Below, one piece after another: positions 1 to 6,497 of a DNA stretch of 8,106 nucleotides (position 1 is its first letter; each line of letters opens with the position of its first letter). The stretch lies in the NCBI GenBank assembly GCA_023489405.1, contig JAMDCW010000130.1, positions 1 through 8,106 on the forward strand, in the 5' to 3' direction. The notes under the pieces were generated by a model. The model saw nothing but the letters and a program-made list of their open reading frames with translations. It made no database searches and was not told the origin of the DNA. This DNA is from Chloroflexota bacterium. Lineage in GTDB: Bacteria; Chloroflexota; UBA4733. Both the position numbers and the translations under genes were made by a program.

Positions 1-486
1 ATTCGTGAATCGCCAGCACTGCGGCCGTTCGTGGCCCCGGTCTCGAGCCGAACCGGCAGTGGCGGGTTGACTGAGGCGCCGCTGGATCGTGAGGTGGAGT
101 GGGAACTTGCGGGCTACTGGCGCCTACGCGAGTTCATCGTTGAGCGCCGGCTCACCAATTGGCGCATCATCGATCGGATGGCGCGCCGGTTGGCCTTGAA
201 TTCGGCACTACCGCTGCCGTCTGGCGCTGTCCCTTCGATCTACCTCCTGGCTACACCCCGGCAGTTTTCGACGGTAGCGGCACTGCGCCGGCGGGGCATC
301 GAATCTGGACCGGCCTATGGGAGCGGTATCGTGTTTGTGCCCTGTCATCCGGGGGTAAATGCTCATTGGCTTCGAGAGATCGCCGAAGGGCTGGCAGAGG
401 GATGCCAGTGGCGCTGCCGTCACGCTTACCCTAGCATGCCTTCGATGAGGGAAGGCTCGGGAACCGGGTCGGTCGTGAGCATATAG
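1..486 (+). CDS. C-terminal part of a DegT/StrS-like PLP-dependent aminotransferase (partial, 5' end outside window)
   Basis: The frame is open from the first base, so the gene starts outside the window; the GTG at 31 is probably internal. What remains is 161 codons. The stretch from about base 150 to 410 reads like the C-terminal small domain of DegT/DnrJ/EryC1/StrS aminotransferases. It has a proline-rich segment ending GAVPSIYLLA, a helix RQFSTVAALRRRGIESG (family pattern: pick a residue, then 'L..RGI.sG'), then GIVFVPCHPGV followed by a helix WLREIAEGLAEG. In the family this matches the 'lPcHp.l...d...ia..l' ending. Such enzymes transaminate keto-sugars or related substrates with PLP; the catalytic lysine lies upstream of the window, so activity cannot be judged. 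The last 20 or so residues lie antisense to the phosphorylase gene and are probably an unconserved tail. The family call is by pattern only; another fold-type I PLP enzyme is possible. Confidence 0.5.
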   Translation: MRESPALRPFVAPVSSRTGSGGLTEAPLDREVEWELAGYWRLREFIVERRLTNWRIIDRMARRLALNSALPLPSGAVPSIYLLATPRQFSTVAALRRRGIESGPAYGSGIVFVPCHPGVNAHWLREIAEGLAEGCQWRCRHAYPSMPSMREGSGTGSVVSI

Positions 487-1739
487 GCATCTTGCACCCG
501 CTCGAAGACAGCGGCAGCTCTGGCGGTGTCGGCGGCGAAGATCGTAGCCAGAGGATCTCCGGCGGAGAGGGCGTCGCCAGCTTTAGCGGCGAGAAGGATG
601 CCGGCAGATGGATCGATAGGATCGCCTTTTTTCTGGCGGCCGGCTCCAAGAGTCACAGCGGCGTAGCCGAGAGCGCGGGCGTTGATCGCAGCGACGTAGC
701 CGGTTCGGGGTGCTGGTACAACGCGGGAGATGGCAGCTTGCGGTAGGCGTGAGGGATCATGGAGGACACGACTATCTCCTCCTTGAGCTTCGATAAGATC
801 GCTGAGCCGCTGTAGAGCTCCCCCAGAGTTGATAGCCTGCTCGATGAGCGGTAGCGCTGCTTCTCGGGTAGGGGCTTGCCCGGCTACGTGCAACAGCTCA
901 GCGCTGAGCTGACGGGCGAGGTATTGGAGATCTTTGGGGCCGCTGCCTTTGAGGACGTCGATCGCTTCGGCGACTTCGATAGCATTGCCAATCGCCCTGC
1001 CAAGCGGTTGTTCCATGGAGGTGAGGACAGCGCTGGCGGTCATGCCTGCCCTCTGGGCGATAGCGAGCATGAGACTGGCCAGAGCTTGGGCGCTCTCTTG
1101 ATCAGACATGAACGCGCCATTGCCGAACTTGATGTCGAGCAAGAGCGTTGAGGCGCCAACGGCAATCTTCTTGCTCATTACGGATGCGGCGATAAGGTGC
1201 AGACTATCGATGGTACCGGTAACATCGCGGACGGCATAGAGTTTACCGTCGCCGGGGGCAAGATCGGCTGTCTGGCCAGCGATGACCAGTCCAGTGTGAC
1301 AGACTTGAGCGATAAATTCATCGATGCTGAGGGCGGTGCGCAAACCCGGTATCGCTTCAAGCTTGTCCAGTGTTCCTCCTGTGAAGCCGAGACCGCGCCC
1401 GGACATTTTTGCCACGGCGAGACCGCAAGCGGCGACGATGGGAACAAGGACGAGGGTGATCTTGTCACCAACGCCGCCCGTCGAGTGTTTATCGACGGCT
1501 ACGATGCCGCGGTCACGCAGGCGCAGACGTGTTCCGCTCTCGACGAGAGCTTGAGTGAGACTGAAGGTATCGGTCGGAGAGAGGCCCCGCCAGCAGACAG
1601 CCATCAGCCAGGCACTGATCTGGTAGTCTGGTATTTCCCCCTTGAGGTAGCCCTGGATGAGCGCGTGAAGGTTTTCAGCGCCGAGCCCTTGACCACGTTT
1701 CGTCCGTTCGATGATTTCTACGGTGCTCAGCGATGGCAT
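426..1739 (-). CDS. deoA: Thymidine phosphorylase / pyrimidine-nucleoside phosphorylase
   Basis: Cytosolic enzyme of pyrimidine salvage: it splits thymidine, deoxyuridine or uridine with phosphate into free base and (deoxy)ribose-1-phosphate. The protein has 437 residues, the usual length. The active-site string VDKHSTGGVGDK places K84, H85 and S86 at the same numbers as in E. coli DeoA. The family signature SGRGLGFTGGTLDKLE (113-128) follows, and R171, S186 and K190 of the pyrimidine-binding site are also conserved (YAVRD, SVMSKK). Residues 335-437 form the C-terminal alpha/beta domain (RTGYVAAINARALG, then GRQKKGDPID). The ATG at 1739 is preceded by GGA-rich sequence (AAAGGA, and AGGA close to the start). 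Phe119 stands where the homologues I remember have His in GLGHTGGT. Sequence alone does not separate thymidine-specific DeoA from the broader Pdp. It is divergent from ispG, with no other deo gene beside it. Confidence 0.93.
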   Translation of the reverse strand: MPSLSTVEIIERTKRGQGLGAENLHALIQGYLKGEIPDYQISAWLMAVCWRGLSPTDTFSLTQALVESGTRLRLRDRGIVAVDKHSTGGVGDKITLVLVPIVAACGLAVAKMSGRGLGFTGGTLDKLEAIPGLRTALSIDEFIAQVCHTGLVIAGQTADLAPGDGKLYAVRDVTGTIDSLHLIAASVMSKKIAVGASTLLLDIKFGNGAFMSDQESAQALASLMLAIAQRAGMTASAVLTSMEQPLGRAIGNAIEVAEAIDVLKGSGPKDLQYLARQLSAELLHVAGQAPTREAALPLIEQAINSGGALQRLSDLIEAQGGDSRVLHDPSRLPQAAISRVVPAPRTGYVAAINARALGYAAVTLGAGRQKKGDPIDPSAGILLAAKAGDALSAGDPLATIFAADTARAAAVFERVQDAYMLTTDPVPEPSLIEGMLG

Positions 1740-1902
1740 GGGTCCTGTATCCTTTCTTGCTCGGGTGCGGTGCTGCCCTTGGCGATTTTCGTGTGCTCTC
1801 GTCTTGTTAGCAGAGCCTATGGTGCCATACGGTATCCTCGATGAGGGGTAACCGCTTTAGCTGTTTGCCCGGATCGTCCTTCGAAGAGGGGAGACCCCTG
1901 CT
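1740..1902. promoter_or_regulatory. Divergent intergenic region between deoA and ispG; weak promoter candidate for ispG
   Basis: This 163-base gap must hold the start signals of two divergent genes. On the plus strand TTGTTA (1804-1809) is followed after 18 bases by TACGGT (1828-1833), a poor sigma-70-type pair that matches only the most conserved positions. GAGGGGAG (about 1886-1893) is a good ribosome binding site for the GTG at 1903. No convincing minus-strand promoter, riboswitch or operator palindrome was found. The promoter call is tentative. Confidence 0.25.
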
Positions 1903-4008
1903 GTGATATTGACCGATAGAGCTCTTGCTTCACATCTGCCGCTGTACTGTGAATCGCTGTTGCGCTACCAGCGGCGGCGAACCCATGAAGTGCTGGTGGG
2001 AGATGTGGGGATAGGAGGGAATAATCCGATCCGCGTCCAGTCTATGACGACGACGTCGACACTCGATACGCTTGCTACCGCTGCTCAGGCAGAGCGGCTC
2101 GTACGGGCAGGGTGTGAGATTGTGCGGGTTACGGCGCCGACGGTGAAAGCGGCGCAGAATCTCGGGGAAATCCGCAAAGTTTTGCGGCAGCGAGGAATTG
2201 CGGCGCCGCTGGTAGCTGATATTCACTTTTCTCCGGAAGCGGCGCTGGAGGCAGCGAACCATGTGGAAAAGGTGCGCATCAACCCCGGCAACTACGCAGA
2301 CTCCCGGAAGTTTGCCGTCCGCGAATATACGGATGAAGAGTATCGAGCCGAGCTCGAACGAATTGAAGCACGCTTTGCACCATTGGTGCTCAAGTGTAAA
2401 GCGCGAAAGATTGCCATGCGGATTGGGACGAATCACGGTTCTCTGTCGGACCGTATCGTCAACCGTTATGGCGATACGCCAGAGGGGATGGTGGAATCCG
2501 CACTGGAGTTTATCCGCATTTGCGAGAAGTATGGCTACTACGATGTCGTGATCTCTATGAAGGCGAGCAATCCGAAAGTCATGATTGCCGCGTACCGTTT
2601 GCTCGCCGCTAGGATGGCAGATCTCGGCATGACCTACCCATTCCATTTAGGAGTGACGGAAGCAGGCAATGGCGAGGATGCACGGATCAAATCGGCTATT
2701 GGGATAGGGAGCCTGCTTGCCGACGGTATTGGTGACACGATTCGCGTCTCGCTCGCGGAAGAGCCGGAGGCGGAGATTCCAGTAGCGTTTGCCTTAGCGC
2801 GACGATTTTCTGGGAGAGCTCCAGAGAGGGAAGAGCCTGCGCTGGTTGTGGAGCGGGCGCCACGGTGGGACCCAATTCATTTTGCCCGGCGAGCAAGCGA
2901 GAGCGTGGCGATGGGAGCGGTAACGGTCGGTGGCACGGCGCAGCTAGCAGTGGTTGCGCGCCCAGCGTCACGCGGCGCAGAGGGAGCACCTATGGCGCTG
3001 CGCTGGGCGAGTCCTGGAGCACGCCGTGTTGCTCGCCCAGATATCGTGGAGTGGGTTTTGGAAGACAGCAGCGATAGAGAGGTTCTCGAGCGTACAGTGC
3101 AGCGGATCGAGCAGTTAGGCACGCTGGCAGTGAATACAGGGATAGAAGCAGCTCGACCGGTGCTGGCACATCTCGCGACGAGTAGTGACGCTGATCTGCT
3201 CATCGCCGCTGTAAAGACTGCTGACGGAATACTCTGGAGCAGTGCGACGTTCCCGCAAACTACGATGGAGCGCTTGCTCGATGCGGTCGCGACTGCGGGG
3301 AAAGCGCTGTGGCTAGAGCTGACTATCGATAGTAAGATGAGCCAAGAAGTGGCTGCTGGTGTGCGGCGTTTGACAGAGGTCGCGTGGACCGTTAGGGAGC
3401 GCTTACGACGGCCGCCGGTGGTGGGGATCCGCTGCACTGAACCGCTAGCATTCATCCAGGCGCAGCGCTCACTCGTGCTGCAGTTGGCAGAGCAGGATGT
3501 GGCAGCGCCGGTGTTTCTGCGTCTCGATGATCAAGGGGAAGATGCATTGCTCAGCATGTCGTTCAGCATAGGGAGTCTACTGTGCGATGGCCTTGGGGAC
3601 GTGGTGCAGGTATGTATGCCTCAAGGAGGGCAAGACGAGGTAGATCGTTGCTTCAATGTACTGCAAGGGGCCGGAGCACGCATTTCGAAGACCGATTATG
3701 TGGCGTGTCCTTCATGCGGGCGGACGCTGTTTGACCTTCACACCACGACTGATAGGATCAAGGCGAAGTCATCGCACCTGGTGGGAGTGAAGATCGCCAT
3801 CATGGGATGCGTGGTGAATGGCCCGGGAGAGATGGCAGATGCCGACTTTGGCTATGTAGGGGGGAGTCCGGGACACGTCAACCTCTATGTAGGGAAGACG
3901 TGCGTGGAACGGAATGTGCCAGCGGATGTTGCGGATGAGCGGCTCATTGCGCTGATCAAAGCGCATGGGCGTTGGCGTGAGCCAGAGCCTGAAGAAGAGG
4001 CGGTCTAG
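1903..4008 (+). CDS. ispG: 4-hydroxy-3-methylbut-2-en-1-yl diphosphate synthase, long (three-domain) form
   Basis: IspG (GcpE) converts 2-C-methyl-D-erythritol 2,4-cyclodiphosphate to HMBPP, the penultimate step of the MEP isoprenoid pathway, using a [4Fe-4S] cluster. The protein has 701 residues against roughly 360-400 for the common two-domain form. Residues 24-305 are the TIM barrel, with IRVQSMTTTST, LVADIHFSPEAA, KVRINPGNY, AMRIGTNHGSLSDR and ISMKASNPKVM. Residues about 306-590 are the extra domain known from chlamydial, Bacteroidetes and plant enzymes. The C-terminal cluster domain has the ligand cysteines C602 and C605 (CPSC) and C636 (MGCVVNGPGE), with E643 as the likely fourth ligand. 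The GTG start is supported by GAGGGGAG about 10 bases upstream, and no later start fits the N-terminal strand. All key residues are present and the frame is intact, so the gene should be functional. Confidence 0.96.
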   Translation: MILTDRALASHLPLYCESLLRYQRRRTHEVLVGDVGIGGNNPIRVQSMTTTSTLDTLATAAQAERLVRAGCEIVRVTAPTVKAAQNLGEIRKVLRQRGIAAPLVADIHFSPEAALEAANHVEKVRINPGNYADSRKFAVREYTDEEYRAELERIEARFAPLVLKCKARKIAMRIGTNHGSLSDRIVNRYGDTPEGMVESALEFIRICEKYGYYDVVISMKASNPKVMIAAYRLLAARMADLGMTYPFHLGVTEAGNGEDARIKSAIGIGSLLADGIGDTIRVSLAEEPEAEIPVAFALARRFSGRAPEREEPALVVERAPRWDPIHFARRASESVAMGAVTVGGTAQLAVVARPASRGAEGAPMALRWASPGARRVARPDIVEWVLEDSSDREVLERTVQRIEQLGTLAVNTGIEAARPVLAHLATSSDADLLIAAVKTADGILWSSATFPQTTMERLLDAVATAGKALWLELTIDSKMSQEVAAGVRRLTEVAWTVRERLRRPPVVGIRCTEPLAFIQAQRSLVLQLAEQDVAAPVFLRLDDQGEDALLSMSFSIGSLLCDGLGDVVQVCMPQGGQDEVDRCFNVLQGAGARISKTDYVACPSCGRTLFDLHTTTDRIKAKSSHLVGVKIAIMGCVVNGPGEMADADFGYVGGSPGHVNLYVGKTCVERNVPADVADERLIALIKAHGRWREPEPEEEAV

Positions 4009-4133
4009 GAGACAGACCTATAGGGAAAGAGCTGTATGAGCGCAATGCTCGACGTTCTTGCTGACAGAGTGGCAGGGTCGTGCAAGGGCTAATAGAGTAT
4101 GGTGACTGAGTACGTGGGGAAAGGGGAGCGGTA
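4009..4133 (+). other. ispG-oxidoreductase spacer with an 11-codon mini-ORF overlapping the next start
   Basis: No terminator with a U-tract is visible here; the only hairpin is a weak 4-bp GAGC/GCTC near 4039-4051, so read-through from ispG is possible. An ATG at 4099 opens an 11-codon frame (MVTEYVGKGER) whose TAA overlaps the ATG at 4134 as TAATG. An AAGGG lies 10 bases before it. The mini-ORF spans the ribosome binding site GGGGAG of the oxidoreductase. Translational coupling is possible, but chance is the simpler explanation. Confidence 0.25.
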
Positions 4134-5156
4134 ATGGAGCGGCGATTGGGGATTGGCATCATCGGTCTCGGATGGGTTGCGGAGCAGCATCTGCAGGCGT
4201 GGCAGAGTAATCCGTCGTGTTCTGTCATCGCGCTATGCAGCCGTAGTCTGGAGAAGGCGCAGGAGTGGAATCGACGCTTTGGCTTGACGGCGCATCTCTA
4301 TACGCATCCTGAGGAGCTGGTACGTGATCAGGCCGTTGATATCGTCTCGATCTGCACGGTCAATGATCAGCACGCGCCCCAGGCGATGCTGGCAGCTCGC
4401 GCTGGGAAGCATGTGCTCATCGAGAAGCCTATCGCGATGAGTCTGGAGGAGATGCGCCAGTTGCGGCAAGTGATCACCGACAGTGGTGTGAAGAGCCAGG
4501 TCAGCTTCGAGCTGCACTGGAGCCCGTTCTTTCACAATGTCCATGCGTTGCTGGGGATGGGGGCGCTTGGCCGTGTGCATTATGGAGAGTTCGACTACTT
4601 TAGTGGTAATCAGCACAAGTGGTATGTCGGCTGGGAATGGGTGCGCACGCGGAAGAGCGGCGGCAGCGCCTTCTTGGCGGCAGGTTGTCACGCAGTTGAC
4701 GCTATGCGGCAGTTCATGCCCGGTGAGCCTGAGACCGTGACGGCTTTTGCCGGGAATTTTACAGGACGTTTCGAGTATGAGCCGACCATCAGCGCGCTGG
4801 TGCGCTTTTCGAGCGGCGCGATAGCGAAGGTAGCGGCGATCGTTGAGGGCAACGTGCCCTATACGTTCAATGTTCGCTTGCATGGTGACCGTGGAACGAT
4901 CGTGCAGAATCGTTTCATTTCTGATCTCTTCCCAGGGCAGACGGATTGGGCGGAGGTGCCGACGATCATGCCGGATACGCCTCAGGTAGCCCATCACCCA
5001 TTCCAGGGAGAAATGAACGACTTGGTTGAGGCTATTACGGAAAACCGACCGGCACTCGTCAATATCGACGATGCGGTGAAGACGCATGAGTTGATTTTTG
5101 CTGCTGAGACCTCCGCACGGGAAGGAGGGAGGCCGGTGCGCCTGCCCCTTCCATAA
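4134..5156 (+). CDS. Gfo/Idh/MocA family NAD(P)-dependent oxidoreductase
   Basis: A cytosolic dehydrogenase of 340 residues, the usual family length. The N-terminal Rossmann fold starts with the dinucleotide motif GIIGLGWVAEQH (G8, G11, G13). The family EKP motif is at E97-K98-P99 (HVLIEKPIAMSLEEM), where the lysine contacts cofactor and substrate. The C-terminal half is the substrate-binding alpha/beta domain with a G-C-H-x-x-D motif at 184-189 (GCHAVDAMR), whose histidine is the usual catalytic candidate. GGSAFLAAGCHAVD preceded by a W-rich stretch (KWYVGWEWVRTRKSGG) resembles members that oxidise or reduce sugars or cyclitols. The true substrate cannot be read from sequence. The ATG at 4134 follows AAAGGGGAGCGGTA, a strong ribosome binding site. 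It lies 125 bases behind ispG on the same strand, but its chemistry is unrelated to isoprenoid synthesis. It faces the minus-strand orphan gene. Confidence 0.9.
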   Translation: MERRLGIGIIGLGWVAEQHLQAWQSNPSCSVIALCSRSLEKAQEWNRRFGLTAHLYTHPEELVRDQAVDIVSICTVNDQHAPQAMLAARAGKHVLIEKPIAMSLEEMRQLRQVITDSGVKSQVSFELHWSPFFHNVHALLGMGALGRVHYGEFDYFSGNQHKWYVGWEWVRTRKSGGSAFLAAGCHAVDAMRQFMPGEPETVTAFAGNFTGRFEYEPTISALVRFSSGAIAKVAAIVEGNVPYTFNVRLHGDRGTIVQNRFISDLFPGQTDWAEVPTIMPDTPQVAHHPFQGEMNDLVEAITENRPALVNIDDAVKTHELIFAAETSAREGGRPVRLPLP

Positions 5157-5182
5157 GAAGTTGCAACCGCACCTCATTTCCT

Positions 5183-5200
5183 CTGACTACTATTAGTCAG
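5183..5200. terminator. Perfect 7-bp hairpin between convergent genes (possible bidirectional terminator)
   Basis: CTGACTA (5183-5189), a CTAT loop and TAGTCAG (5194-5200) form a perfect inverted repeat. It lies 27 bases after the oxidoreductase stop and covers the TAA stop of the minus-strand orphan gene (5193-5195). Neither strand has a U-tract after it, so it is a weak intrinsic terminator at best. It may instead simply block exonucleases or collide convergent transcripts. Confidence 0.35.
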
Positions 5201-5876
5201 GTCCATAGTCGTCCGACTTTTCACTGCGGGAGACGCCACGGCGGATTCCTTCCAGCAGCAGCTTATGCAGTTCGGGCCTACCCTGCTGGGATGTGTTCAG
5301 CAGCGCTTTCACGGCATCCAGAGGTTGCTGCGTGGCGAGAGTGGAGGTGCTCTCTTTGAGCTGGAAACGCTTCGAGTGGAAGACCTTGAGCTTGGTGGTT
5401 TCGAGTACGTCGAGCAGGCCGCGTGCGTTCATTCCAACCAGCAGAAGACCGATCACCTCGCCAAAAGGCGATGTCGACTCCGGCACGAGCATGAAGACCA
5501 GATTAGCGAGTTCGCTCGTACGCTCCTTGGACTTGGCAGCTTGTGTGTAGAGCTTCGCCTCCCACGACCCTTTGAAAAAAGGGGTGGACGTCTCAGTAGC
5601 AGTGACGAAGACCTGGTTTACCTTGCGCAGGCCAAATAGCGCCTTCCCTTGCCGCAGTTCCAGACGGAGGGCTCCAACCTGCTCGCTGGCGAGAAGAGCC
5701 ACTGCCAGCAAATCTACGACGAGCTTGTCGATATCCACATCCTTGTGATCGGGCAAGTGCGGCGCCGGAGCCGGCGCGTTCCCTTTGCCGGCGAAGTGGG
5801 TACCGAAGAGATAGCAGATCTCGCTCGGCGCCAGAGCAGCACCGGCAAGAACTCCCGCAGTATCAATAGACAACAT
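5193..5876 (-). CDS. Hypothetical protein of 227 residues, no recognised family
   Basis: The frame extends upstream to 5933, but the ATG at 5876 is preferred because AAAGGGA lies about 5 bases before it. The longer version adds 19 polar residues that do not look like a domain. The protein begins MLSIDTAGVLAGAALAPSEI, mildly hydrophobic but without a clear signal peptide or membrane helix. A Pro/Ala-rich linker (residues 33-42, NAPAPAPHLP) separates this from the rest. Residues 49-92 look like a helix (KLVVDLLAVALLASEQVGAL) followed by short strands (RLELRQGKALFGL, NQVFVTA), a pattern of winged-helix or small adaptor domains. Residues 140-195 are again helix plus strand. The end is charged (RRGVSRSEKSDDYGPD). 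I cannot assign a function, and the neighbours offer no clue: a convergent oxidoreductase on one side and a gene-poor mobile-element border on the other. Coding is supported by length, ribosome binding site and plausible amphipathic segments. Confidence 0.65.
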   Translation of the reverse strand: MLSIDTAGVLAGAALAPSEICYLFGTHFAGKGNAPAPAPHLPDHKDVDIDKLVVDLLAVALLASEQVGALRLELRQGKALFGLRKVNQVFVTATETSTPFFKGSWEAKLYTQAAKSKERTSELANLVFMLVPESTSPFGEVIGLLLVGMNARGLLDVLETTKLKVFHSKRFQLKESTSTLATQQPLDAVKALLNTSQQGRPELHKLLLEGIRRGVSRSEKSDDYGPD

Positions 5877-6140
5877 AAACGTCCCTTTCTTGGCTGGAGA
5901 AGCAACCGGCCTCTCTTGTGCACGAGGCGTCACGCGATTTCGACCTCATGCAAGCATGCAGCATACCTCGCAATTCGTGTAACGCTTCCCCGTTTTGGTA
6001 CTTTTGGTAACGTCTTGCCTGTTCTGCGGGTCATCAGAAACTGGTCACCACGAAGCGGAGGTGGTCAGATGGCAGTCAACCCGCCGAGCGACAGTGATCG
6101 CTTGTCGGATGAAGAGGCCTCCATCAGAGGGGAAATGGGG
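5877..6140. other. Gene-poor region between the orphan gene and the tRNA fragment
   Basis: I see no credible gene here; a plus-strand frame crossing it (5649-6143) is antisense to the orphan gene and has no domain pattern. The octamer TTTTGGTA is repeated at 5993-6000 and 6002-6009, and TGCAAGCATGCAGCAT (about 5949-5964) contains a small palindrome. ACCAC/GTGGT with a 9-base loop lies near 6047-6065. The region must hold the promoter of the minus-strand orphan gene, but no convincing -10/-35 pair was found. Confidence 0.4.
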
Positions 6141-6187
6141 TGAGCCGCCCGGGACTCGAACCCGGAACCAGCTGATTAAGAGTCAGC
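6141..6187 (-). tRNA. Truncated tRNA-Lys (anticodon CTT), 3' part only; probable attachment-site remnant
   Basis: Read on the minus strand from 6187 down, the sequence forms a perfect 5-bp anticodon stem GCTGA/TCAGC around the loop CTCTTAA, giving anticodon CTT (Lys). A 5-base variable loop TGGTT follows, then the T arm CCGGG-TTCGAGT-CCCGG, the 3' acceptor strand GCGGCTC and discriminator A. These are tRNA positions 27 to 73 in standard numbering without one missing base. CCA is not encoded. The sequence beyond 6187 has no D arm and no 5' acceptor strand, so this is not a working tRNA gene. A break exactly at the anticodon arm is typical of tRNA genes used as integration sites by tyrosine-recombinase elements. 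The displaced 3' end then marks the distal border, and the element would lie to the right. Confidence 0.85.
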
Positions 6188-6214
6188 GATTACGGTGTCG
6201 AATAGTGTGGCACC

Positions 6215-6434
6215 GTGTCGATTCCCTCTGGAGAAGGCTATGCAGAGTCTTTCTTTAAGACGCTCAAACGAGAGGAGGTCGAACTCAACCAGTATTGGAC
6301 GTTTGGGGAGGCCGAGCAGAACATCGGCCGCTTTATCGAGGACGTGTATAATGAGAAGCGACTGCACTCCAGCCTGGGCTATGTGCCCCCCGGCGGAGTT
6401 CGAGGCCGCGCATGCCCTCCGGACCAGAAGTTGA
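6215..6434 (+). pseudogene. Remnant of an IS3-type transposase (OrfB C-terminus, frameshifted)
   Basis: The frame from about 6233 encodes GYAESFFKTLKREEV, the third catalytic block of IS3-type DDE transposases. It keeps the final Glu of DD(35)E and the Lys seven residues later (E-S-F-F-K-T-L-K). It continues with the conserved end of the domain, GRFIEDVYNEKRLHSSLGYVPP. The usual ending PPAEFEA is then read in the next frame, so a single-base change in the C run at 6386-6391 has shifted the frame. The shifted frame stops at TGA 6432-6434, the expected length of the family. The first two catalytic Asp residues and the whole N-terminal half are absent; the block just before GYAESF (SIPSGE) is degenerate compared with the usual 'sRpg.p.dNa'. 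It is a dead fragment, and no inverted repeats were identified at its ends. Confidence 0.85.
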
Positions 6435-6497
6435 CTCCGCTCACTGGACCGGTAAAAGGGGTTCACTCCAGTGTTTGCTCTTGAATGGTCAGGCATC

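Noticed and set aside
1197..1844. 215-codon plus-strand frame
   Set aside because: It lies opposite the clearly real phosphorylase gene, has no domain pattern, and mirrors its codon structure.
1740..1902. Riboswitch upstream of ispG
   Set aside because: No extended conserved helices or recognisable aptamer core were visible in the 163-base gap.
1930..2646. 238-codon minus-strand frame
   Set aside because: It is antisense to the conserved TIM-barrel region of ispG; rich in Arg, His and Cys as shadow frames usually are.
2818..3672. The middle of ispG as a fused unrelated gene or an assembly error
   Set aside because: The long three-domain IspG is a known form, and the frame is intact with all flanking motifs in order.
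4233..5177. 314-codon minus-strand frame
   Set aside because: It is antisense to the Gfo/Idh/MocA gene, whose motifs are unmistakable; no motifs in the shadow.
5993..6009. TTTTGGTA repeated twice as a possible operator or array
   Set aside because: Only two short copies one base apart, with no further units; too little to call a regulatory site or a CRISPR-like repeat.
6141..6240. A complete or intron-bearing tRNA-Lys gene
   Set aside because: No D arm or 5' acceptor strand complementary to GCGGCTC follows on the minus strand in the adjacent sequence.
5995..6258. Plus-strand frame containing GEPPGTRTRNQLIKSQ
   Set aside because: This peptide is the familiar artefact of translating the antisense of a tRNA T arm and anticodon arm; the DNA is the tRNA-Lys fragment.
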